DNA of 64,000 bases. It comes from Thioalkalivibrio versutus. Its GTDB lineage: Bacteria > Pseudomonadota > Gammaproteobacteria > Ectothiorhodospirales > Ectothiorhodospiraceae. Under the pieces are notes generated by a model. The model worked only from the letters and a program-made list of their open reading frames with translations, was not told the DNA's origin and ran no database searches. The stretch is taken from positions 11,330 to 75,329 of the forward strand of contig NZ_MVAR01000004.1 of the NCBI RefSeq assembly GCF_001999325.1, in the 5' to 3' direction. The translations under genes were made by a program, and so were the position numbers. Positions 20,268-31,799 of the stretch are shown here, one piece after another. Numbering within the stretch: position 1 is the first letter of the stretch; the number at the start of each line of letters is the position of its first letter.

Positions 20268-21943
20268 TGGCGGGCGGCACCCGCCGGAATCGTAGCCTTG
20301 TCGCCAAGCTGGCCGTCGCCACGCTGCTGGCGGCGCTGGCGCTGAGCCTTCTCAGCAGCGCCTATGTCATTGCCTCAGACTGGCATGCCTTCCGGGCCGA
20401 GACCGGGGAACAGATCGACCGTCTGCAACGCCTGGTAGAACCACCCGCCGCCGAGGCGGCCTTCCAGTTGAGCGCCGCCCAGGCCGATTCCCTGGTCCAG
20501 GGCCTGCTGGTATTCGATAAGATCCGGCGGGTCGAGATCCTCGACGACTTTGGCAACACCCTTGCGGAGGATGCCCAGGAACGCACCCAGACCGGTGGCG
20601 AATGGGCGCACTGGCTCTTCGGTGATCTGCAAACCCATGAGCGTGAGCTGCGCCACCCTGGTACCCGCGGAAATATCCAGGGCGTGGGCGTCCTGCGCGT
20701 GGAACTGGACCCCGGCGTGCTGGGGCGGGCCTTCGTCAACCGGCTGCAGACCGGGGTCGTTACCAGTGTGACCCAGGCGGTGATCGTCTCTCTGGTGGTG
20801 GTTGTACTGTTCTATCTGCTGATGCTCCGTCCGATGTTGAAGATTTCGCGTGCGGTGGCGGACACCGATCCGGAGCAGCCCGCGCACTGGCCGATGCCGC
20901 GCCTGGGCCATCACGAAAACGACGAGCTGGGGGCGCTGGGGCGTTCGCTGGATCGTTTGCTGCGGGCCTTTCAGGCGGGGCTGGACGCGCGCGACGGGGC
21001 CCGGGGCGAGCTCAAGGCCCTGAATGCGGACCTCGAGCGGCGCGTCGAGGACCGCACCCGGCAGTTGGAGGCCGAGAAATCCGAGACGGAACGGGCACTG
21101 GCTAAGGTGGACGAGGCCAACCGTGAGCTTGAACGCAGTAATCGCCTGGTGGTGGAGAGCATCCGCTATGCTCGCCGCATCCAGACCGCCATGCTGCCGG
21201 ACAAGCATTCCCTCGATGGTCACATGGACGAGGTGCAGATCTACTGGGAGCCTCTGCACCTGGTGGGTGGCGACTACTTCTGGGTCGAGGCCATCGACGG
21301 ACACAGCATCCTGGTGGTGGCGGACTGCACCGGCCACGGTGTACCGGGTGCATTCATTACCCTGGTGGTGGCCTCGGCGCTGGATCGCATCCTGCACGAA
21401 CACCGCTTGCTGGAGCCCTCGGCCATCCTGCGCGAGATGGACCGACTGGTACGCTCGCGGTTGCGTCAGGATGGCTATGACTCCGACTCGGACGACGGGC
21501 TGGAGGCCGCGGTCTGCGTGTATCGTCCGGAGGACCGCAAGCTGGCCTTTGCCGGGGTCGGGCTGCCGTTGCTGATCGACCGCGGCGGCGAGGTCGAGGA
21601 GATCCGGGGCGTACGCGGCGGCCTTGGCTACCGCAGCCTGGAACCGGCCCAGCCCGTTGACCACGAGGTCGACGTGGAGCCGGGCACCGAATTCTTCCTG
21701 ATCACCGATGGCGTGCACGATCATGTCGGCGGAGAGCCGCCGCGATTGTTTGGTCGGCGGCGGTTGCGCCAGGTGCTGACGGACAAGAGTGGCCGCGATC
21801 TGTCGGCCAAGATCGATGCCGTGGTCCGGGTGCTGGAAGATTATCGCGACGGCGAGCCGCGGCGTGACGATATGACCCTGGTGGCCTTCCGGCCGTTGTC
21901 ATCCCGGGCTGGAAACGAGGCACTGCCCCCACCTTCCGATTGA
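20267..21943 (+). CDS. siaA: SiaA-like membrane PP2C/SpoIIE serine phosphatase
   Basis: About 558 residues: a membrane helix near residues 12-35, a periplasmic domain of about 130 residues, a second helix (AVIVSLVVVVLFYLLML), a HAMP-like linker, a coiled coil and a C-terminal SpoIIE/PP2C domain. Metal-binding motifs are GGDYFW, VVADCTGHGVPGAF, LITDGVHDH and RRDDMTLV. In the Pseudomonas Sia system SiaA dephosphorylates SiaC and so turns on c-di-GMP synthesis. Here it is last in the operon, not first. The ATG overlaps the siaD stop by one base (TGATG); a GTG one codon upstream is possible. Confidence 0.88.
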   Translation: MAGGTRRNRSLVAKLAVATLLAALALSLLSSAYVIASDWHAFRAETGEQIDRLQRLVEPPAAEAAFQLSAAQADSLVQGLLVFDKIRRVEILDDFGNTLAEDAQERTQTGGEWAHWLFGDLQTHERELRHPGTRGNIQGVGVLRVELDPGVLGRAFVNRLQTGVVTSVTQAVIVSLVVVVLFYLLMLRPMLKISRAVADTDPEQPAHWPMPRLGHHENDELGALGRSLDRLLRAFQAGLDARDGARGELKALNADLERRVEDRTRQLEAEKSETERALAKVDEANRELERSNRLVVESIRYARRIQTAMLPDKHSLDGHMDEVQIYWEPLHLVGGDYFWVEAIDGHSILVVADCTGHGVPGAFITLVVASALDRILHEHRLLEPSAILREMDRLVRSRLRQDGYDSDSDDGLEAAVCVYRPEDRKLAFAGVGLPLLIDRGGEVEEIRGVRGGLGYRSLEPAQPVDHEVDVEPGTEFFLITDGVHDHVGGEPPRLFGRRRLRQVLTDKSGRDLSAKIDAVVRVLEDYRDGEPRRDDMTLVAFRPLSSRAGNEALPPPSD

Positions 21944-23716
<1,773 letters not shown>

Positions 23717-23777
23717 GCGCCCGTTCGCTTTTTTGTGGCCGCACCCGGAGGGTGGCGGCCACCAGACAGGACAGAGC

Positions 23778-24620
23778 ATGCAGCTTTGCGGTTTTGAAGT
23801 CGGCCTTGATCGGCCCTTTTTTCTGATTGCCGGCCCCTGCGTCATCGAATCCGAGGCCATGGCCCTGGAGACGGCTGGCGCGCTGAAGACGATGGCGGAC
23901 GATCTCGGCATTCCGTTCATCTACAAGTCCTCGTTCGACAAGGCCAACCGGTCGTCGACGAAGAGCTTCCGCGGGCTGGGCATGGAAGAGGGCCTGCGCA
24001 TCCTGGACAAAGTGAAGTCGGAGATCGGCGTGCCGATCCTGACGGATGTCCACGAGGACACTGCGCTGGACGAAGTCGCCAGTGTTGTTGATGTGCTGCA
24101 GACCCCGGCCTTCCTTTGTCGGCAGACCAACTTCATCCAGAACGTTGCGCGTCAGGGCCGGCCGGTGAATATCAAGAAGGGCCAGTTCCTCGCACCCTGG
24201 GACATGGGCAATGTCGTGGACAAGGCCCGCGAGGTCGGTAACGATCAGATCATGGTTTGCGAGCGCGGGGTCTCGTTTGGCTACAACACGCTGATCTCCG
24301 ATATGCGTGGCCTGGCCCAGATGCGTCAGACCGGCTGCCCCGTGGTCTTCGACGCGACCCACTCGGTGCAGCAACCGGGCGGGCAGGGCGCCTGCTCCGG
24401 CGGGCAGCGCGAATTCGTGCCGGTGCTGGCACGGGCGGCGGTGGCCGCTGGCGTATCCGGCCTGTTCATGGAAACCCATCCGGATCCCGAGAAGGCCCTG
24501 TCCGACGGCCCCAACGCCTGGCCGCTGCCGAAGATGGCCGAGCTGTTGCAGACGCTCAAGGCGCTGGACGCCGCCGCCAAGGCGCAGCCGTTTGCGGAAG
24601 CGGAGTACGGTCTCGGGTAA
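23778..24620 (+). CDS. kdsA: 3-deoxy-8-phosphooctulonate (KDO-8-P) synthase, Cys-type
   Basis: A 280-residue aldolase condensing PEP with arabinose 5-phosphate to make KDO-8-phosphate for the lipopolysaccharide inner core. Motifs are [34 protein letters not shown] and [14 protein letters not shown]. Cys21 in AGPC occupies the position that is Asn in the E. coli metal-independent enzyme and Cys in the metal-dependent class (Aquifex type), so this copy is predicted to need a divalent metal. The ATG at 23778 is chosen for family length. Confidence 0.96.
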   Translation: MQLCGFEVGLDRPFFLIAGPCVIESEAMALETAGALKTMADDLGIPFIYKSSFDKANRSSTKSFRGLGMEEGLRILDKVKSEIGVPILTDVHEDTALDEVASVVDVLQTPAFLCRQTNFIQNVARQGRPVNIKKGQFLAPWDMGNVVDKAREVGNDQIMVCERGVSFGYNTLISDMRGLAQMRQTGCPVVFDATHSVQQPGGQGACSGGQREFVPVLARAAVAAGVSGLFMETHPDPEKALSDGPNAWPLPKMAELLQTLKALDAAAKAQPFAEAEYGLG

Positions 24621-25964
<1,344 letters not shown>

Positions 25965-26072
25965 TCGAGACCCGGGACGGCCTTGGTCACCACGCAGTCC
26001 TCAGCCTGCGGCGCGGTTCCTGTCCCCGGTCGTCAGGGGCTCGTAGAATGCCGGGCATGCCGGCCACTTGCG

Positions 26073-26126
26073 AAAGCCCTCGTCTCCACGTTGTCGCGTC
26101 TGTCGCGCTGCGCGGGCGAGGGCTTT
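26073..26126 (+). terminator. Long-loop inverted repeat after eno
   Basis: AAAGCCCTCG pairs exactly with CGAGGGCTTT across 34 bases, in the 190-bp gap between eno and ftsB; the 3' arm runs into CTTTCTCT. It is a plausible terminator of the pyrG-kdsA-eno unit, with a fresh promoter then needed for ftsB. Confidence 0.45.
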
Positions 26127-26154
26127 CTCTGTTCAACCATACGGAGTGCGGGTG

Positions 26155-26562
26155 ATGCGCGGCCTGTTGATCGGTCTGGCCCTCGTGCTGCTGGCCCTGC
26201 AATGGCCCCTGTGGCTGGGCGAGGGGAGTTGGCGCGATGTTCGCGATCTGCGCGATCAGGTTGCGCAACAGCAAGCCGCAAATGCCGAGCTGGAACAACG
26301 CAACCAGGCTCTGGAGGCCGAGGTGCGCGATTTGCGCGGCGGTACCGCGGCGGTCGAGGAGCGAGCGCGTCGCGATCTGGGGATGATCCGCGAGGACGAG
26401 ATCTTCTTCTTCGTGGTGGGCGAGGACGAGCCAGCGAGACTGAAGGTCGAGCCGCTACCGGGCCCGGCCGGAGAGACCGATCCGGGCCCGGATTCGCAAG
26501 TCCCGGAGGATGCCGAGCCGGCCACCGACACCCTGCCACCCGAGGACCCCTTTGATGGCTGA
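26155..26562 (+). CDS. ftsB: Cell division protein FtsB
   Basis: A 135-residue bitopic divisome protein that forms a complex with FtsL and FtsQ. One N-terminal membrane helix (GLLIGLALVLLALQWPLWLG) is followed by a coiled coil (RDQVAQQQAANAELEQRNQ) and the family RRDLGMIREDEIFFFV segment. Compared with E. coli FtsB (103 aa) it has an extra acidic, proline-rich tail of about 35 residues. The start at 26155 follows GGAGTGCGGGTG. ispD begins 8 bp before its stop, and the eno-ftsB-ispD-ispF order is typical of gammaproteobacteria. Confidence 0.93.
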   Translation: MRGLLIGLALVLLALQWPLWLGEGSWRDVRDLRDQVAQQQAANAELEQRNQALEAEVRDLRGGTAAVEERARRDLGMIREDEIFFFVVGEDEPARLKVEPLPGPAGETDPGPDSQVPEDAEPATDTLPPEDPFDG

Positions 26563-27301
26563 CGCGGAACACGTGCCGACTCGGGAGCCAGCGTACTGGG
26601 CGTTGATCCCGGCGGCTGGCATCGGTCGACGCATGGGATCCAACCGTCCGAAGCAGTACCTGACACTCGGATCGCACACGATCCTGTCCCACACCCTGTC
26701 GATCTTTCTCGAACACCCGCGGATTCGCGGGGTGGTTCTGGTACTCGGTCCGGACGTCGACCCGGATGCCCTGGACCTGCCGCTGGCCGGCGGGCGGCTG
26801 TTCCGTGCGGCCGGAGGGGCGGAGCGCGCGGATTCGGTCCAGAACGGGCTCGACTTCCTTGCCGAACGGGCGCACGAGGACGACTGGGTACTGGTGCATG
26901 ACGCGGCACGACCCTGTCTGCCGCTAGCGGATGTGGACCGGCTGCTGCACGAGTTGCGTGACGATCCGGTGGGTGGGCTGCTCGCCAGTCCCAGCACCGA
27001 TACCATCAAGTGGAGCGATGGTGCCGGGAAGGTCGAACGGACGCTGGATCGCGAACGGGTCTGGCGGGCCCTGACCCCGCAGATGTTCCGGCTGGGCATG
27101 CTCCGCACGGCCAACGCGCAGGCGCGTGCCGAGGGGCATCCGGTGACGGACGAGGCCAGCGCCATCGAGTTCCTGGGCCAGGCACCCCGGCTGATCGAGG
27201 GCTCCCCGATGAACATCAAGATCACCCGCAGCGAAGACCTTGAGCTTGCTCGCCTGTATCTGATGCAGCAGGGACGCCTGGAAGGCGGGTTTCGCGCATG
27301 A
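26555..27301 (+). CDS. ispD: 2-C-methyl-D-erythritol 4-phosphate cytidylyltransferase
   Basis: A 248-residue MEP-pathway enzyme making CDP-ME from MEP and CTP. The N-terminal nucleotide-binding motif [19 protein letters not shown], the [10 protein letters not shown] segment and the [11 protein letters not shown] motif are diagnostic. It has about 15 extra N-terminal residues before the first strand. It overlaps ftsB by 8 bp and ispF by 4 bp (ATGA). Confidence 0.96.
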   Translation: MADAEHVPTREPAYWALIPAAGIGRRMGSNRPKQYLTLGSHTILSHTLSIFLEHPRIRGVVLVLGPDVDPDALDLPLAGGRLFRAAGGAERADSVQNGLDFLAERAHEDDWVLVHDAARPCLPLADVDRLLHELRDDPVGGLLASPSTDTIKWSDGAGKVERTLDRERVWRALTPQMFRLGMLRTANAQARAEGHPVTDEASAIEFLGQAPRLIEGSPMNIKITRSEDLELARLYLMQQGRLEGGFRA

Positions 27302-27798
27302 GCGGCTTGCGGATTGGCCAGGGCTTCGACGTACACGCCTTCGGCGAAGGCGACCACTTGGTACTCGGTGGCGTGCGCATCCCGTTCGAGCGTGGATTCG
27401 TGGCCCATTCGGATGGGGACGTGCTGATCCACGCGGTGTGTGACGCCCTGCTGGGCGCCGCGGCGCTGGGGGATATTGGCCTGCACTTTCCGGATACCGA
27501 TCCGGCGTTTCGAGGGGCGGACAGCCGCGTCCTGCTAAGGGAGACGCTCGAACGAGTGGCCGGGGCCGGCTGGCGCCCGGTTAACATCGACACCACGGTG
27601 ATCGCGCAGGCGCCCAAGCTTGCACCGCATGTCCGCGCGATGCGCGAAAACCTGGCAGCCGATACCGCACTGAATATCGCCGATGTCAGCGTGAAGGCGA
27701 CCACCACCGAGCACCTCGGCTTCACCGGGCGCAAGGAAGGGGTGGCGGCCCAGGCTATTGTGTTGCTCGAACCGGCCTCGGGGGTGATGCGGGTATGA
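27298..27798 (+). CDS. ispF: 2-C-methyl-D-erythritol 2,4-cyclodiphosphate synthase
   Basis: A 166-residue zinc-dependent trimeric enzyme that cyclises CDP-ME 2-phosphate to MEcPP. The zinc ligands are in GQGFDVHAF and [16 protein letters not shown] and [13 protein letters not shown] are also conserved. It is coupled to ispD upstream and to a VOC-family gene downstream, each by an ATGA overlap, so the three are very likely co-translated. Confidence 0.97.
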   Translation: MSGLRIGQGFDVHAFGEGDHLVLGGVRIPFERGFVAHSDGDVLIHAVCDALLGAAALGDIGLHFPDTDPAFRGADSRVLLRETLERVAGAGWRPVNIDTTVIAQAPKLAPHVRAMRENLAADTALNIADVSVKATTTEHLGFTGRKEGVAAQAIVLLEPASGVMRV

Positions 27799-28190
27799 CT
27801 TCGGCGAAGCGGGTAGAACCCGGCATCCTGCGTTTGCATCATGCAAGCCTGGTGATTGCGGACACGCGGGTGGCGGCGGCCTTTTACGGGGAGCAGCTCG
27901 GCCTGGTGCCACTGGAACGCCCGGATCTCGACTTTCCCGGTCTGTGGTATGACCTGGGGAGCGGACAGGCTCTGCATCTGTTGCAGGTGCCGAACCCCGA
28001 TCCGACCGAGCGCGGCGTGCGCTGCGGTCAGGACCGTCATCTGGCGTTGCGCGTCCGTGGCCTGGAGGCGCTGGCAGCGCGTCTGGAAGGGGCGGGGATT
28101 GCCGTGGAGCGCAGTCGTTCCGGGCGCCCGGCCGCATTCGTGCGCGATCCCGACGGCAACGCCATCGAGCTGATCGAGGAAGGCGGCTGA
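27795..28190 (+). CDS. VOC (glyoxalase/dioxygenase fold) family protein
   Basis: A 131-residue protein with two beta-alpha-beta-beta-beta modules. Candidate metal ligands are the His in LHHASLVI, the His in ALHLLQV, the His in DRHLALRV and the Glu in NAIELIE, placed as in vicinal-oxygen-chelate enzymes. The C-terminal [10 protein letters not shown] motif is common in glyoxalase-like proteins. It overlaps ispF by 4 bp; the substrate is unknown, and genomic position next to ispF does not reveal one. Confidence 0.85.
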   Translation: MTSAKRVEPGILRLHHASLVIADTRVAAAFYGEQLGLVPLERPDLDFPGLWYDLGSGQALHLLQVPNPDPTERGVRCGQDRHLALRVRGLEALAARLEGAGIAVERSRSGRPAAFVRDPDGNAIELIEEGG

Positions 28191-28517
28191 GGCCGGACCC
28201 GGGGGCCGGTCACGACCCAGCGCCCCTGCACCCGTTGCGGGGCCATCCTTCGCCACGGAACGAATCGTGGGATCACCGGATCCACTCCCAAGCCTAGCTG
28301 GGTGGCCCGCGACGCCATCCATAGCGACCTTGGCTCCCAAAGCCCCTTCACCGCAGCCGTAGCGAACCGAAGAGCCGGGGTCTTCTGCGTGGGTGCGAGA
28401 CAGCGGGTCGGGGCTCGTTCCACGCAGTGAGATCCCGGATAACCGCTGCGCGGTTTCCGGGATGACGGAGAGGGGGATTCGCGCGAGGAACTTACGGGAT
28501 GATGGGCTGGCTCGAGC
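28191..28517. other. 327-bp gap between VOC gene and pirin gene
   Basis: No convincing gene. The gap separates a + strand gene from a - strand gene end to end, so it should hold two terminators. It contains a REP-like palindrome (28432-28464) and a looser GAAGAGCCGGGGTCT segment related to other repeat copies. Confidence 0.6.
28432..28464. repeat. REP-like palindrome, copy 1
   Basis: ATCCCGGATAACCGC pairs with GCGGTTTCCGGGAT around a TGC loop, followed by GACGG. The same architecture, with loop-proximal base changes on both arms, recurs at 38058-38089. Confidence 0.65.
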
Positions 28518-29366
28518 TCAGTCCATGCTGGCCGGTTCGGCGGCGAGCTGGCCGGACTGGTAGTCGCTGATGGCCTGTTCGATCTCGTCGGAGGTGTTCA
28601 TCACGAACGGGCCATAGTGGGCGATCGGTTCGCCCAGCGGCCGCCCCTTGAACAGCAGTACCCGGGCATCCTGCTTCGCGATCAGGTGGACCTGGGTGTG
28701 GCCGTGCCAGACGCCCAGTTGGCCCGTGCCGAGGCCGGTCAGCTCGCCGTCGAACACGTAGGCCAGCACGCGATCTTCCAGTTGCACCGCAAGCGACAGG
28801 CGATAGCCGGCCGGTAGCGTGAGATCGGCCATGGCGGCGCCTTCGCCGATCTGCGGAAGCGCGCCTTCGGTGTCCCCGGCGCTGGTCTGCCAGGAGCCGG
28901 CAATGGCCTTGAAGCGCAGCGAATCGTCGTCTTCCGGCAGGTGGCGCATCGCGTCGGCGCGCACGTCGCGGTAACGCGGCGGGTCCATCTTGCGCGCGGC
29001 GGGCAGATTTACCCAAAGCTGGAAGCCGTGCAGGCCGTCGGCATCCAGCAGCGGCATCTCGGAGTGGATCACACCGCGGCCGGCGCTCATCCACTGGGCC
29101 TCGCCGGCCTCGACGCGGCCCTGATTGCCCATGGAGTCCTCGTGAGTCAGGCCGCCGTGGACCAGGTAGGTCAGCGTCTCGAAACCGCGGTGCGGGTGCG
29201 AGGGGAAGCCGCCGATGTAGTCCTCGCGCGCGCTGGCCTTCAGTTCGTCCAGCATCAGGAAGGGATCCAGCCCGCCACTAAAATCATGGATGCGCCGAAT
29301 CTTCACCCCGGCCCCGTCCTGGGTGGGATGAGAGGTCTTCACGCTGTCCGGCGGTGTCGGGTTCAT
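28518..29366 (-). CDS. Pirin family protein
   Basis: A 282-residue bicupin protein. The N-terminal cupin contains the iron-ligand motifs HPHRGFET and RGVIHSE, and the C-terminal pirin domain (LPAGYRLSLAVQ ... LLFKGRPLGEPIAHYGPFVMN) is complete. Pirins bind Fe and some are quercetin 2,3-dioxygenases; the physiological role here is not evident. The ATG at 29366 is preceded by GGAGAA on the minus strand; an upstream in-frame extension to 29483 lacks similarity to the family. Confidence 0.93.
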   Translation of the reverse strand: MNPTPPDSVKTSHPTQDGAGVKIRRIHDFSGGLDPFLMLDELKASAREDYIGGFPSHPHRGFETLTYLVHGGLTHEDSMGNQGRVEAGEAQWMSAGRGVIHSEMPLLDADGLHGFQLWVNLPAARKMDPPRYRDVRADAMRHLPEDDDSLRFKAIAGSWQTSAGDTEGALPQIGEGAAMADLTLPAGYRLSLAVQLEDRVLAYVFDGELTGLGTGQLGVWHGHTQVHLIAKQDARVLLFKGRPLGEPIAHYGPFVMNTSDEIEQAISDYQSGQLAAEPASMD

Positions 29367-29451
29367 GGCGTTCTCCTTCGCAACAGATCTGCACCATACC
29401 GACCATGAAACGAAAAGAAAATTGCATCGTTTCCCTTCATGGAGCCTTCTG

Positions 29452-29817
29452 TCAGGGCACGGGGAGCTCCCAGGAATCGACAAACGCCTCGAGGCTCTCG
29501 ACGAAGTCCGGGTCGTGCTCCTGGCGATTGATGGTCAGGTGCAGGATGACGGCGTGCGCGGCGGGCGGATGACCCGTGGTCAACGTCCAGGCGAGGCCAT
29601 TCGGGCATTCCGGCAGGGAAAAGCGAACGCCACCGTTGATGACTTCCCGATGGACGCGAAACTCGCCCCACAGGCAGTACACGACGCCGGCATCAGGGCC
29701 CTCGTCGGCGATCAGCGTATCGATCGCGGCACTGGTGTCGGGTAATGCGGACACGGTGAGGCTTCGCTGCAGGTTTTCGGCATCCAGGTCGGAATGCAGG
29801 GTGCGGAAGAATTCCAT
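29452..29817 (-). CDS. Small conserved-looking protein downstream of btuD
   Basis: 121 residues, no signal peptide or membrane helix, acidic. I do not recognise a family. It contains VVYCLWGEFRVHREVINGG and a C-terminal HLTINRQEHDP, suggesting a beta-rich alpha/beta fold. Its ATG lies 5 bp after the btuD stop on the same strand, so it is probably transcribed with btuCD; the pirin gene follows 85 bp later. A link with cobalamin or corrinoid metabolism is only suggested by this position. Confidence 0.7.
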   Translation of the reverse strand: MEFFRTLHSDLDAENLQRSLTVSALPDTSAAIDTLIADEGPDAGVVYCLWGEFRVHREVINGGVRFSLPECPNGLAWTLTTGHPPAAHAVILHLTINRQEHDPDFVESLEAFVDSWELPVP

Positions 29818-29822
29818 GGGGA

Positions 29823-30689
29823 CTACTCGTTGCGGGGCAGGAAGACGGGCAGGCCGTCCACCTCACCCACGCTCAGGCGTTGGTTGTACAGGCGTTCCAG
29901 TGCGCTGGGCACCAGCATGGTGGCCGTGGGCCCCCAGCATGCCTGTCCGTCAGGAAACAGCAGTAGCAAGTGATCGCAGTAGCGCGCCGCGAGGTTGACG
30001 TCGTGCAGGACCAACACCGCGCCTCGGTTTTCCTGCCCGACGATGGCCTGCACGCGGTTGAGCACGGCCACCTGATGATGCAGGTCCAGCTGGCTGGTGG
30101 GCTCGTCCAGCAGGAGCAGGCTGGGGTCCTGCGTCAGCACGGTTGCGATCGCCAGGCGCTGGCGTTCCCCGCCGGACAAGGTGTCCACCATGCGGTCCTC
30201 GAGGTCGGCGAGATCCATCGCCGCGAGCGCCGCCCGGGCGCGGGCGTAGTCCTCGGAAGACTCGATATCCCAGGGCCGCAGATACGGGTGGCGTCCGATC
30301 AGGGCCGTCTCCAGCACCGTGGCGGGAAAGCCGTCGTGGTGGGTCTGGAAGACCAGGCCCAGGCGACGGGCCAGTTCTGCGCGGGCGAGGGTCGCAATGG
30401 ATTGTCCCTTGACCTTGATGGTTCCGGCACGCGCGGCCCGCAGGCCGGCGAGGGTCTGCAGGAGGGTGCTCTTGCCGGCCCCATTCGGGCCCAGGATGCC
30501 CCAGCACTGGCCCGGATCCACCGTCAGGTCCAGCGGCGAACCGGGCGGCCGCTCGGGCACGTCGATGACGAGGTCATGCGTCGCGAGCAGGGTCTTGGGC
30601 CCCGGTTCCTGGTGGACGCTGCGTGCGCCCAGGCCCGGCGTGTCGTGTGGCTGGGTCGCCGCGGGGGCTGGGGGAGGCGTACGCGGCAT
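29823..30689 (-). CDS. btuD: Cobalamin/Fe-siderophore-type ABC transporter ATPase
   Basis: A 288-residue ABC ATPase: Walker A GPNGAGKST, Q-loop FQTHHDG, signature LSGGERQR, Walker B LLLLDEP and the switch His in LVLHDVN. An N-terminal extension of about 35 residues, Pro- and Thr-rich, precedes the domain. Its start overlaps the permease stop (TGATG). FecCD-type transporters carry cobalamin, heme or siderophores; cobalamin is favoured because the binding protein, the permease and a cobalamin riboswitch-led biosynthesis operon are immediate neighbours. Confidence 0.88.
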   Translation of the reverse strand: MPRTPPPAPAATQPHDTPGLGARSVHQEPGPKTLLATHDLVIDVPERPPGSPLDLTVDPGQCWGILGPNGAGKSTLLQTLAGLRAARAGTIKVKGQSIATLARAELARRLGLVFQTHHDGFPATVLETALIGRHPYLRPWDIESSEDYARARAALAAMDLADLEDRMVDTLSGGERQRLAIATVLTQDPSLLLLDEPTSQLDLHHQVAVLNRVQAIVGQENRGAVLVLHDVNLAARYCDHLLLLFPDGQACWGPTATMLVPSALERLYNQRLSVGEVDGLPVFLPRNE

Positions 30690-31660
30690 CAGCGGCTCCG
30701 GTAGAGCAGGAACAGGAACACCGGGACACCCAGCATCGCGGTGATGACGCCCACCGGCAATTGTTCCGGGGCAATGATCGTCCGGGCCAGGGTGTCGGCC
30801 AGGGTGAGGAGGATGCCCCCGCCCAGGGCCGAGGCCGGCAGGATCACGCGCTGGTCGTTGCCAAAGATCAGACGCAGCATGTGCGGCACGATCAGCCCGA
30901 CAAAGCCGACGGCGCCGACCTGGGTGACCGCAGTCGCGGTGATCAGGGCCGCCACGACGTAGATCGTCCATTCCACCGGGCGCACGGCCACTCCGAGGGC
31001 CGCGGCCTGCATCGGCCCGCGCGCCAGGACGTTCAGGGTGCGCCCAAATGGCAGGGCGAGCAGGGCGACGACCACGAGTACGCCCCAGGCCGGGTAGGGG
31101 TTGCGGGCATGGGAGACGTCGCCCATCAGCCAGTACAGCATGCCCGGGAGCTCCGCGGTGGGGCTGACCGCGAGGATGAAGCTGATCATCGCGCCCCAGC
31201 CGGCGGCCACCACGACACCGGTCAGCAGCAGGCGGGTCGGGGTCCAGCTGCCCGTGCCGTGGGCCAGGCCGAACACCAGAATGGTGGACAGCAGGGCGCC
31301 CACGAAGGCCGCGGCCGAGACCGAGAACATGGACAGCCCCGCGAGCATCGCCAGCAAGGCGCCCACCGAGGCGCCGCCGGAGAGCCCCAGCACGTAGGGA
31401 TCGGCCAGTGGATTGCGTAGCAGGACCTGCATCAGCGCTCCGGCCAGGCCTAGCAACCCGCCGGCGGCGAACGCGGCCAGCGCGCGCGGCAGGCGCAGAT
31501 CCAGTACCAAGGTGCTGTGCAGTCGCGAGGCCTCGCCGAAGAAGACACTCAGCAGGTCAGGGAACGGAATCTGCACGCTGCCGTAGGCCAGTGCCACCAG
31601 AACGGAGAGCACAGACGCGGGCAACAGCACGCCCAGGGCCAGGAGGAACGAACGGGTCAA
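30689..31660 (-). CDS. btuC: FecCD/BtuC-type ABC transporter permease
   Basis: A 323-residue polytopic membrane protein of the FecCD family with about ten predicted helices. Diagnostic segments are LPRALAAFAAGGLLGLAGALMQ, RNPLADPYVLGLSGGAS and VGFVGLIVPHMLR. It starts at a TTG preceded by GGAGCGGAGGG on the minus strand; no in-frame ATG gives a comparable N-terminus. It follows the binding-protein gene by 139 bp and is coupled to the ATPase gene. Confidence 0.9.
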   Translation of the reverse strand: MTRSFLLALGVLLPASVLSVLVALAYGSVQIPFPDLLSVFFGEASRLHSTLVLDLRLPRALAAFAAGGLLGLAGALMQVLLRNPLADPYVLGLSGGASVGALLAMLAGLSMFSVSAAAFVGALLSTILVFGLAHGTGSWTPTRLLLTGVVVAAGWGAMISFILAVSPTAELPGMLYWLMGDVSHARNPYPAWGVLVVVALLALPFGRTLNVLARGPMQAAALGVAVRPVEWTIYVVAALITATAVTQVGAVGFVGLIVPHMLRLIFGNDQRVILPASALGGGILLTLADTLARTIIAPEQLPVGVITAMLGVPVFLFLLYRSR

Positions 31661-31799
31661 GCGGTAGCCCTCCGCTCCAGGCGGGCGAAGCGGTAGGTTG
31701 CCGGAACGGCGGGAGCGCTGCCTTCAGCGTACGTACAACGCTCCTTCATTGGTGTCCCGCGATATCCTTTCCGAGAGACTGACAGGCGGACCGTCATGG

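Noticed and set aside
31657-31749. Possible 30-codon peptide between btuF and btuC, ending in a TTGA overlap with btuC
   Set aside because: The overlap hints at a coupling peptide, but there is no conserved feature and GGAGGG already serves the btuC TTG start.
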